DNA of 6,448 nt from NCBI GenBank assembly GCA_030837445.1, contig JAUPKM010000619.1, positions 1 to 6,448 of the forward strand, in the 5' to 3' direction. Shown one piece after another: positions 1 to 5,920 of this stretch (the first letter of the stretch is position 1; each line of letters begins with the position of its first letter). Made by a program: the position numbers and the translations under genes. The notes below the pieces were generated by a model. The model ran no database searches and was not told the DNA's origin. It was given only the letters and a program-made list of their open reading frames with translations. Source of the DNA: Actinomycetota bacterium. Its GTDB lineage: Bacteria; Actinomycetota; Actinomycetes; S36-B12; UBA10799.

Positions 1-1
1 C

Positions 2-7
2 TACGGT
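2..7 (+). promoter_or_regulatory. Possible -10 hexamer for the accD operon
   Basis: TACGGT fits the loose actinobacterial -10 pattern TAnnnT. Transcription would begin near base 13-15 and leave a 5' leader of about 20 bases that contains the accD ribosome binding site. The window starts too close for a -35 element to be seen, and a TAnnnT match is common by chance, so this is only a candidate. Confidence 0.25.
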
Positions 8-26
8 AACTGGACAGCCACAAAGC

Positions 27-31
27 GGAGG
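27..31 (+). promoter_or_regulatory. Shine-Dalgarno site of accD
   Basis: GGAGG lies 4 bases before the ATG at 36, a strong if slightly short spacing. It supports the ATG at 36 as the accD start. It also contrasts with accA and the cyclotransferase gene, which have no usable site and appear leaderless. Confidence 0.7.
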
Positions 32-35
32 TGTC

Positions 36-1637
36 ATGAGCGCGCAGCCCAGCCAGCCGGACGACCAGACGGTCGATCGGGCCACGACGGCGGGCAAACT
101 CGCCGAACTGGAGAGCCGGAGATTGGCGGCAGCCAACGCCGGTTCCGAGAAGTCCATCGCCAAACAGCACGCCAAGGGCAAGATGACCGCGCGCGAGCGG
201 GTGCTGGCGCTGATGGACGAAGGGTCCTTCGTTGAGCTCGACGAGCTGGCCCGGCACCGTTCCCACGCCTTCGGGTTGGAGGCGACCCGGCCTTACGGCG
301 ACGGCGTTGTCACTGGCTACGGCACGATTGATGGTCGACCGGTCTGCGTGTTCTCGCAGGACTTCACGGTCTTCGGCGGGTCCCTCGGCGAGGTCTTCGG
401 CGAGAAGATCGTCAAGGTGATGGATCTCGCGATGAAGACCGGCGTGCCGGTGATCGGTATCAATGACTCCGGTGGCGCCCGGATCCAGGAGGGTGTGGTG
501 TCGCTGGGACTGTACGGCGAGATCTTCCTGCGCAACGTTCACTCGTCGGGGGTAATCCCGCAGATCTCGCTGATCATGGGACCGTGCGCCGGCGGCGCGG
601 TCTATTCACCCGCCGTCACCGATTTCATTGTGATGGTCGACAAGACCTCACACATGTTCATCACCGGCCCGGACGTGATCAAAACCGTCACCGGTGAGGA
701 CGTGGAGTTCGAGGAGCTCGGCGGCGCCCGGACCCACAACTCCAAGTCGGGGGTCGCCCACTACATGGGAGCCGACGAGGAGGATGCGCTGGAGTACGTC
801 AAATCGCTGCTGAGCTTCCTGCCGAGTAACAACATGGAACTTCCGCCGGCGTTCGACGTCGAGGCGGATCTGGAGGTCAGCGAGGAGGATCGGGAACTCG
901 ACACGATCATCCCGGACTCGCCGAACCAGCCGTACGAAATGCACACCGTGATCGAACATGTGCTCGATGACGCGGACTTCCTGGAGGTTCAGCCGCTGTT
1001 CGCGCCCAACATGATCACCGGTTTCGGTCGCGTTGAGGGGCGCCCGGTAGGGGTCGTGGCCAATCAGCCGATGCAGTTCGCCGGCACGCTGGACATCGAC
1101 GCCTCCGAGAAGGCGGCGAGGTTCGTCCGCACCTGCGACGCCTTCAATGTGCCGGTGCTGACGTTCGTGGACGTCCCCGGATTCCTACCCGGCACGGATC
1201 AGGAATGGAACGGCATCATCCGCCGGGGCGCCAAGTTGATCTACGCCTACTGCGAGGCGACGGTGCCGAAGGTCACCGTCATCACTCGCAAGGCCTACGG
1301 AGGCGCCTACGACGTGATGGGCTCGAAGCACCTCGGCGGCGATGTCTCATTGGCCTGGCCGACCGCCCAGATCGCCGTGATGGGAGCCCAGGGCGCGGTG
1401 AATATCCTCTACCGCAAGGAGTTGGCCGCGGCCGAGGACCCCGACGCAGAGCGGGCCCGGTTGATCGACGAGTACAACGACATGTTGGCCAACCCCTACC
1501 TGGCGGCCGAGCGCGGCTACATCGATCGGGTGATCATGCCCAACGAGACCAGGTCGCAGGTGGTGCGGGCGCTGCGGGCATTGCGGGACAAGCGGCAGAC
1601 GCTGCCACCCAAGAAGCACGGGAATATCCCGCTGTGA
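36..1637 (+). CDS. accD5: Acyl-CoA carboxylase beta (carboxyltransferase) subunit, AccD5/PccB type
   Basis: This 533-residue protein transfers the carboxyl group from carboxybiotin to an acyl-CoA, most likely propionyl-CoA and possibly acetyl-CoA, giving methylmalonyl-CoA or malonyl-CoA in the cytoplasm. It has the two crotonase-like halves of the family. The N-terminal half shows the G146-G147-A148 oxyanion loop (NDSGGARIQEG) and a second G186-G187 turn; the C-terminal half shows Y421-GGAY-D426 and G453-A454. Length and motifs, including the PPKKHGN(I/V)PL tail, closely match mycobacterial AccD5 as I recall it. Asp426 aligns with Asp422 of Streptomyces coelicolor PccB, a residue reported to favour propionyl-CoA over acetyl-CoA. 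The start is set by an ATG with GGAGG 4 bases upstream. The stop overlaps the accE start as GTGA, which suggests translational coupling. The family is certain; substrate preference is inferred. Confidence 0.96.
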   Translation: MSAQPSQPDDQTVDRATTAGKLAELESRRLAAANAGSEKSIAKQHAKGKMTARERVLALMDEGSFVELDELARHRSHAFGLEATRPYGDGVVTGYGTIDGRPVCVFSQDFTVFGGSLGEVFGEKIVKVMDLAMKTGVPVIGINDSGGARIQEGVVSLGLYGEIFLRNVHSSGVIPQISLIMGPCAGGAVYSPAVTDFIVMVDKTSHMFITGPDVIKTVTGEDVEFEELGGARTHNSKSGVAHYMGADEEDALEYVKSLLSFLPSNNMELPPAFDVEADLEVSEEDRELDTIIPDSPNQPYEMHTVIEHVLDDADFLEVQPLFAPNMITGFGRVEGRPVGVVANQPMQFAGTLDIDASEKAARFVRTCDAFNVPVLTFVDVPGFLPGTDQEWNGIIRRGAKLIYAYCEATVPKVTVITRKAYGGAYDVMGSKHLGGDVSLAWPTAQIAVMGAQGAVNILYRKELAAAEDPDAERARLIDEYNDMLANPYLAAERGYIDRVIMPNETRSQVVRALRALRDKRQTLPPKKHGNIPL

Positions 1638-1879
1638 CCGCGCCCGAGGTGGACGCGACGACACCGGTCGTGCCAGTGCTCCGAATCGTCCGGGGCGACC
1701 CGAACGCTGAGGAGTTGGCTGCGCTGGTGGCGGTGCTCGCCGCGGCCGGTTCCGGGGCAGCCTCCGACGCCGGCGCGGCAGCAGACGCCTCCCAGTGGGG
1801 TACGCCGACCCGGATGCAGCGCGGTCCGATCTACCCCGGCGGGCCCAGTTCCTGGTGGGCCTCGGGGCTCCCCCGCTGA
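1634..1879 (+). CDS. accE5: Acyl-CoA carboxylase epsilon subunit
   Basis: This 81-residue protein is the small accessory subunit that joins or stimulates the alpha and beta subunits of actinobacterial acyl-CoA carboxylases; it has no catalytic role of its own. It shows the two conserved blocks of the family. Residues 20-35 read RGDPNAEELAALVAVL, and the tail has W55, R60 and GGPSSWWASGLPR at 69-81. An Ala/Gly/Ser-rich linker at 36-53 joins them, as is usual. The start is the GTG at 1634, which overlaps the accD stop codon by 4 bases; the reading frame stays open far upstream inside accD, so an ORF finder would give a false long N-terminus. maf begins 8 bases after its stop. The family is usually weakly conserved outside these blocks, so the short motif plus position is the main evidence. 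Confidence 0.92.
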   Translation: MTAPEVDATTPVVPVLRIVRGDPNAEELAALVAVLAAAGSGAASDAGAAADASQWGTPTRMQRGPIYPGGPSSWWASGLPR

Positions 1880-1887
1880 CCGAGACG

Positions 1888-2568
1888 ATGACGGCTGTCG
1901 CGCTCGTGCTGGCCTCCGCGTCGGCCTCCCGCGCTCGACTGCTGACGTCAGCCGGGATCGCCTTCCGCCAACTCAGCAGCGACGTTGCCGAAGACGCACT
2001 GGCCGCATCCCTTATCGGTGAGCCCCCGGCCACCATCGCGCTCGCCCTGGCCCGCGCGAAATGCGAGGCCGTCGCCGACACCCTCGCCCCCGGCCCCGAC
2101 TCCCTCGCCCCCGGCGCGGCCGAGTCGGCCGAGCCACCCGTGCTCGTGTTGGGTTGCGACTCCATCCTGGAGTTCGACGGGCGGGCCTGGGGCAAGCCCG
2201 GCTCACCGGAGGCCGCGACCGAGCGGTGGCGACGTCAACGAGGCGGACTCGGCACCCTGCTGACCGGCCATTGGCTGCTCGACACCGCAACGCACCGCGC
2301 GACCGGCAGGACGGTCGGCACCGAGGTCACTTTCGTCGACGCCACCGACCAGGAAATCGCCGACTACGTCGCGACCGGCGAACCCCTCTGGGTCGCCGGC
2401 GCGTTCACGTTGGAGGGTCGAGCCGGGCCGTTGATCGCCGGAATCCACGGTGACCCGAGCAACGTCATCGGCCTCTCCCTGCCCGCCTTACGCACGATGC
2501 TGCAAGATCTCGGTCACGAACTGCGCGATGTCGCCACCCACGCGGCAGCCGGGGACTCGACTCCCTAG
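1888..2568 (+). CDS. maf: Maf-family nucleoside triphosphate pyrophosphatase
   Basis: Maf proteins hydrolyse non-canonical or pyrimidine nucleotides (dTTP, UTP, modified forms) to the monophosphate and pyrophosphate, and are linked to house-cleaning and septum arrest. This 226-residue protein has the family residues in order: the SASxSR phosphate loop (S10, S12, R15), E35, K58, D91 in GCDS (the expected catalytic acid) and K103 12 residues later, as in E. coli YhdE. The C-terminal block has a YVATGEP stretch, AGAFTLEGRAG and the NVIGLSLPAL tail. An Ala/Pro/Gly-rich insert at 65-84 contains a 7-residue duplication and makes it longer than the roughly 190-200 residue bacterial forms. The ATG at 1888 places the phosphate loop where expected; upstream in-frame starts would run deep into accE. 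Ribosome binding is weak, so coupling to accE is likely. The exact nucleotide substrate cannot be read from sequence. Confidence 0.93.
   Translation: MTAVALVLASASASRARLLTSAGIAFRQLSSDVAEDALAASLIGEPPATIALALARAKCEAVADTLAPGPDSLAPGAAESAEPPVLVLGCDSILEFDGRAWGKPGSPEAATERWRRQRGGLGTLLTGHWLLDTATHRATGRTVGTEVTFVDATDQEIADYVATGEPLWVAGAFTLEGRAGPLIAGIHGDPSNVIGLSLPALRTMLQDLGHELRDVATHAAAGDSTP
2081..2115 (+). repeat. 21-base-period direct repeat inside maf
   Basis: The 14-mer CCCTCGCCCCCGGC occurs at 2081-2094 and again at 2102-2115, exactly 21 bases apart. The duplication is in frame and encodes T/S-LAPG twice in the loop before the catalytic GCDS motif. It looks like a small tandem duplication in a tolerant surface loop. 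Confidence 0.7.
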
Positions 2569-2571
2569 ACT
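2566..2571 (+). promoter_or_regulatory. -10 hexamer of a likely leaderless accA promoter
   Basis: TAGACT is a good match to the actinobacterial -10 consensus TAnnnT and ends 7 bases before the GTG start of accA, so the transcript would begin at or next to the start codon. Its first three bases are the maf stop codon TAG. No good -35 is seen about 17 bases upstream, which is common in these promoters. The accA start also lacks a usable Shine-Dalgarno site: the nearest purine-rich piece, AGG at 2575-2577, is only 1 base away. Confidence 0.55.
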
Positions 2572-2578
2572 GGCAGGC

Positions 2579-4333
2579 GTGGAAAAGGTACTCATCGCCA
2601 ATCGAGGCGAAATCGCCGTCCGGGTTATTCGAGCCTGCCGCGACGCGGGTCTGACCAGCGTGGCGGTGTACGCGGATTCCGATCGCGACGCCCTGCATGT
2701 CAAGTTGGCGGATGAGGCCTACGCCCTGAACGGTGACACGCCAGGGGAGACCTACCTGGTCGTGCCGAAACTGCTGGATATCGCGGCCCAGTCAGGCGCC
2801 GACGCTGTCCACCCGGGTTACGGCTTCCTGTCCGAGAATGCCGGCTTCGCCCAGTCCGTGATCGATGCCGGTCTGACTTGGATCGGGCCACCCCCGGACG
2901 CCATCGAGAAGCTGGGCGACAAGGTCTCCGCCCGCCACATCGCCCAGCGCGCCGGGGCACCGCAGGTCGAGGGCACCCCGGACCCTGTGACCGATTCCGA
3001 CGAGATTGTCGAGTTCGCCAAGACCCACGGCCTGCCTATCGCCATCAAGGCCGCGTTCGGCGGTGGCGGGCGTGGCCTGAAGGTTGCCCGCACGCTGGAG
3101 GAGATTCCGGAGCTCTTCGACTCGGCAGTTCGGGAGGCCGTCACCGCCTTCGGTCGCGGGGAGTGCTTCGTCGAACGCTTCCTGGACAGCCCCCGTCACG
3201 TGGAGACTCAGGTGCTCGCCGACCAGCACGGCAACGTCGTGGTGGTCTCCACCCGTGACTGTTCGCTGCAGCGGCGCAACCAGAAGCTGGTGGAGGAGGC
3301 GCCTGCGCCCTTCCTGAGCGACGCCCAGGTGGCGGAGATTTACCGCGCGTCCAAGGCGATCATCAAGGAGGCCGGCTACTACGGGGCCGGAACCTGCGAG
3401 TTCATGGTGGGCCAGGACGGAGTGATCTCCTTCCTCGAGGTCAATACCCGGCTGCAGGTCGAGCACCCGGTCAGTGAACAGGTGTCCGGGATGGACCTGG
3501 TGCGCGAGCAGTTCCGAATCGCCGACGGTGAGGAACTCGGCTACGACGACCCCGAACTCAGAGGTCATTCGATCGAGTTCCGCATCAACGGTGAGGATCC
3601 AGGCCGCGGCTTCCTGCCGGCACCGGGAGTGCTGACCGTCTACCGGCCACCCACCGGGCCAGGAGTGCGACTGGACAGCGGCTTCGAGGCGGGCGCCGTC
3701 ATCGGTGGCAACTTCGACTCCCTGCTCGCGAAACTGATCATCACCGGCGACACCCGCGAAGAGGCGCTGGAGCGCTCGCGGCGCGCGCTGGACGAGTTCG
3801 AGATCGAAGGCATCGCAACCGCGCTGACCTTCCACCGGGTCGTCGTCCGCGACCCGGCCTTCGCTCCGCCCGAAGGTGAGCCGTTCAGCGTCCACACCCG
3901 CTGGATCGAAACCGAGTTTGACAACCAGATTCCGGCCTACACAGGGGTCGCCGACGCGATCGTCGAGCCGGAGGAGCGCCAGCACCTGACCGTCGAGGTG
4001 GGCGGCAAGCGGCTCGAGGTGACCCTGCCCGAGGGCTTCGCGGCCGCCGGCCCGGGCAAGAAGTCCGGTCCGGGTCCGAGGAAGGCCGCCAAGAAGAAGG
4101 GCGGTGGCGGCGCCTCCGGAGACGCCGTGACGGCTCCGATGCAGGGCACGATTGTGAAGGTCGCGGTGGAGGAGGGGGACAAGGTCGAGTCCGGGGACCT
4201 GGTGGTAGTACTCGAGGCGATGAAAATGGAGCAGCCACTCAACGCGCACAAGTCCGGCACGATCACCTCGCTGGCCGCGGAGGTCGGCGAGACCGTCCCG
4301 ACCGGCACGGTGCTCTGCGAGATCAAAGACTGA
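2579..4333 (+). CDS. accA3: Acyl-CoA carboxylase alpha subunit (biotin carboxylase + biotin carrier domains)
   Basis: This 584-residue protein carboxylates its own biotin with ATP and bicarbonate and presents carboxybiotin to the AccD subunit. Residues 1 to about 445 are the biotin carboxylase: VLIANRGEIAVRVIRA at the N-terminus, the ATP-grasp lysine K157 followed by the glycine loop 161-166 (GGGGRG), then E287, N289 and R291, which align with E. coli AccC E288, N290 and R292, and R335 aligning with R338. A variable region and a Lys/Gly/Pro-rich linker (about 485-515) lead to the biotin carrier domain, with EAMKMEQP and the biotinylated K549 35 residues from the end. The GTG at 2579 is chosen because homology starts immediately after it; the frame is open upstream but only overlaps maf. 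It lies 10 bases after maf. In actinomycetes one such alpha subunit often serves several AccD partners, which would fit its having its own promoter. Confidence 0.96.
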   Translation: MEKVLIANRGEIAVRVIRACRDAGLTSVAVYADSDRDALHVKLADEAYALNGDTPGETYLVVPKLLDIAAQSGADAVHPGYGFLSENAGFAQSVIDAGLTWIGPPPDAIEKLGDKVSARHIAQRAGAPQVEGTPDPVTDSDEIVEFAKTHGLPIAIKAAFGGGGRGLKVARTLEEIPELFDSAVREAVTAFGRGECFVERFLDSPRHVETQVLADQHGNVVVVSTRDCSLQRRNQKLVEEAPAPFLSDAQVAEIYRASKAIIKEAGYYGAGTCEFMVGQDGVISFLEVNTRLQVEHPVSEQVSGMDLVREQFRIADGEELGYDDPELRGHSIEFRINGEDPGRGFLPAPGVLTVYRPPTGPGVRLDSGFEAGAVIGGNFDSLLAKLIITGDTREEALERSRRALDEFEIEGIATALTFHRVVVRDPAFAPPEGEPFSVHTRWIETEFDNQIPAYTGVADAIVEPEERQHLTVEVGGKRLEVTLPEGFAAAGPGKKSGPGPRKAAKKKGGGGASGDAVTAPMQGTIVKVAVEEGDKVESGDLVVVLEAMKMEQPLNAHKSGTITSLAAEVGETVPTGTVLCEIKD

Positions 4334-4345
4334 CCCGGAACACGC

Positions 4346-4361
4346 GTTACTGATCAGTAAC
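4346..4361. repeat. Perfect 16-base palindrome GTTACTGATCAGTAAC
   Basis: Each half is the exact reverse complement of the other with no spacer. It starts 12 bases after the accA stop. As RNA it would be an almost loop-free hairpin; as DNA it could be a site for a dimeric protein. Its right half (4356-4361) is also the base of the longer hairpin at 4356-4405, so both cannot form together in one transcript. Confidence 0.7.
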
Positions 4362-4405
4362 CGGAACCAGGCCTACCCTATGGCGAAGGCCTGGTTGCGG
4401 TTACT
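4356..4405. terminator. Long hairpin, likely two-way terminator between accA and lpdA
   Basis: Left arm 4356-4374 pairs with right arm 4387-4405 at 18 of 19 positions; the only mismatch is G4364 against G4397, and the loop is the 12 bases 4375-4386. The inner arms AACCAGGCCT / AGGCCTGGTT are perfect. It sits 22 bases after the accA stop and 25 bases after the lpdA stop on the other strand, as expected for a terminator shared by converging genes. No T-run follows on either strand, which is common for actinobacterial hairpin terminators, so termination is inferred from position and stem strength. Confidence 0.7.
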
Positions 4406-4430
4406 CGCCATTAGGGGTGAAATGTCTCCG

Positions 4431-5819
4431 TCAACCGTGCAGCATCCTGGCCACTTCGGCGATTGAACCGGTCAGTGACGGGTAGACGGTGAAAGTCTGG
4501 GCCACCTGATCGACGGTCAGTCGCTGCTCCACAGCCATCGCGACCGGATAGATCAATTCACTGGCGTGCGGCGCCACCACCACCCCGCCGACCACAATCC
4601 TGGTGCCGGTTCGGGCGAACAGTTTCACGAAACCGTCCGTGAAGTTGGACATCTTGGCGCGGGCGTTGGCAGCCAGCGGCAGCAGCACGGACTCCGCATT
4701 GATCCGGCCTGACTCGACATCCAAGGCGGTGACGCCGACCGTCGCCAGCTCGGGCGTGGTGAAGACGTTGCTGGACACTGTCTGCAGGTCCAGCGGCGAC
4801 ACGGCTTCCCCCAGCGCGTGCCACATGGCAATCCGGCCCTGCATCGCCGCCACCGACGCCAACATATCCACTCCGGTGCAGTCACCGGCCGCGTAGACCC
4901 CTCGGGCGCTGGTCCGCGAGACCCGGTCCACCTCCACAAATCCCCGCGAATCCAGTCGCACCCCGGCCGAATCGAGTCCAAGCGCAGCATCTGTGTTGGG
5001 TACCGAACCCACGGCCATCAGCACATGCGAAGCCCTCAGCTGGCTTCCGTCGTCGAGGTCGACGACCACTTCCCGCTCGCCATCGAGCCGGGCCGCGACC
5101 GCGCGTCGGCCGTTGCGGACATCGATGCCACGCCTGCCGAACACCTCCCCGATCACCCGCGCGGCGTCGGGGTCCTCCCCGGGCAGCACCTGCTGGCGGG
5201 AGGAGACCAGCGTCACCTCGGCTCCCACGCCGCGATAGGCGGAGGCGAATTCGGCACCCGTGACCCCCGAGCCGACCACCACCAGGTGCTCGGGCACCTC
5301 CGCCAGCCCGTAGACCTGTTCCCAGGTGAGGATCCGGCGACCGTCCGGTTTGGCCGCTGGCAGGACTCGGGGGCGGGCCCCCGTCGCAATCAGCACAACA
5401 TCGGCGGCCAATACCTCCCGCCGGTTTGCACCTTCAGCGACCACCGCGGTCGGGCTGGCCAGCGCGGCAGTCCCCCGGATTACGCGGACTCCGTTGGCGG
5501 CCAGCCGGTCGGAGATGTCGCTGCTCTGCGCCCGCACCAGCCGCAGTAGCCGCGCGTTGACGGCCGCAAGGTCCACACTGACCTGCGAACGGTCCAGCGG
5601 CGACCCATCAACCAGGACGCCCAACGCCGCACTTTCGACATTCGACCAGGCAGCATCGGCCACCGCGATCAAAGCCTTGCTGGGAACGCAGTCGGTCAGC
5701 ACCGCCGAGCCCCCGATACCGTCGGAATCGATCACCACCACGTCGGCCCCGTACTGGGCGGCAACCAGCGCCGCCTCATAGCCCCCAGGCCCGCCACCGA
5801 TGATCACCACAGAGGTCAC
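4431..5819 (-). CDS. lpdA: NAD(P)H quinone reductase, LpdA-like flavoprotein of the disulfide reductase superfamily
   Basis: This 462-residue protein is an FAD- and NAD(P)H-binding oxidoreductase very like M. tuberculosis LpdA (Rv3303c), which reduces quinones and not lipoamide. It has the FAD-binding GGGPGG at 8-13, the NAD(P)-binding GSGVTG at 183-188, the second FAD motif YAAGDCT at 309-315, and a dimerisation domain to the end. The usual redox pair CxxxxC is broken: only C44 remains (DCVPSK), with A39 in place of the first Cys. The C-terminal His-Glu dyad of true disulfide reductases is also gone, replaced by Y446 and G451 in YPSLTG. The start is the GTG at 5819 (minus strand), right before the first beta strand; the longer open frame, up to 5990, adds about 57 residues with no family match and would run into the divergent cyclotransferase gene. 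It converges on accA and diverges from the cyclotransferase gene. The physiological electron acceptor is not known from sequence. Confidence 0.93.
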   Translation of the reverse strand: MTSVVIIGGGPGGYEAALVAAQYGADVVVIDSDGIGGSAVLTDCVPSKALIAVADAAWSNVESAALGVLVDGSPLDRSQVSVDLAAVNARLLRLVRAQSSDISDRLAANGVRVIRGTAALASPTAVVAEGANRREVLAADVVLIATGARPRVLPAAKPDGRRILTWEQVYGLAEVPEHLVVVGSGVTGAEFASAYRGVGAEVTLVSSRQQVLPGEDPDAARVIGEVFGRRGIDVRNGRRAVAARLDGEREVVVDLDDGSQLRASHVLMAVGSVPNTDAALGLDSAGVRLDSRGFVEVDRVSRTSARGVYAAGDCTGVDMLASVAAMQGRIAMWHALGEAVSPLDLQTVSSNVFTTPELATVGVTALDVESGRINAESVLLPLAANARAKMSNFTDGFVKLFARTGTRIVVGGVVVAPHASELIYPVAMAVEQRLTVDQVAQTFTVYPSLTGSIAEVARMLHG

Positions 5820-5825
5820 CGCCCC

Positions 5826-5831
5826 ATTCTG
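5826..5831 (-). promoter_or_regulatory. Weak candidate -10 for leaderless lpdA
   Basis: Read on the minus strand, CAGAAT ends 6 bases before the lpdA GTG. It matches TAnnnT except for the first base, and the spacing equals that of the cyclotransferase gene on the other side. The intervening GGGGCG is G-rich but too close to the start to be a convincing ribosome binding site. Confidence 0.25.
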
Positions 5832-5833
5832 CC

Positions 5834-5848
5834 CGGTGGCGACCACCG
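5834..5848. repeat. Inverted repeat CGGTGG-CGA-CCACCG in the divergent spacer
   Basis: Two perfect 6-base arms separated by 3 bases lie 15 bases upstream of lpdA, close to where its promoter would be. This could be a small operator, but such repeats arise readily in GC-rich DNA. The remainder of the spacer (5849-5908) shows no other clear structure. Confidence 0.3.
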
Positions 5849-5908
5849 ACACCGATGATCCGCGCTCAAACCGAACCGAAAGGCTTCCAGATCGGCCATC
5901 GGAGGCAA

Positions 5909-5914
5909 TAGCCT
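5909..5914 (+). promoter_or_regulatory. -10 hexamer of a leaderless cyclotransferase promoter
   Basis: TAGCCT fits TAnnnT and ends 6 bases before the GTG at 5921, so transcription should begin at the start codon. Its TAG is also an in-frame stop codon, which rules out any start further upstream. TTCCAG at 5885-5890, 18 bases before, is at most a poor -35. Confidence 0.55.
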
Positions 5915-5920
5915 CTGCAG

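Noticed and set aside
1347..2195. 282-codon minus-strand frame across accD, accE and maf
   Set aside because: Low-complexity Arg/Pro/Ala translation antisense to three well-supported genes.
2450..2578. N-terminal extension of accA to the ATG at 2450
   Set aside because: It would overlap the maf C-terminus, adds 43 residues with no homology, and the biotin carboxylase fold begins right after the GTG at 2579.
2792..4249. 485-codon open frame on the minus strand across accA
   Set aside because: It lies fully antisense to a protein with intact catalytic motifs, and its translation matches no family I recognise. Long antisense frames are expected in GC-rich coding DNA.
4818..5549. 243-codon plus-strand frame inside lpdA
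   Set aside because: Antisense shadow of lpdA; His/Arg/Gly-rich with no recognisable domain.
4431..5819. Dihydrolipoamide dehydrogenase as the function of the minus-strand flavoprotein
   Set aside because: The redox disulfide and the catalytic His-Glu pair are both absent.
5901..5905. GGAGG as the ribosome binding site of the cyclotransferase gene
   Set aside because: It is 15 bases from the GTG, too far, and lies upstream of the predicted -10, so it would not be in the transcript.
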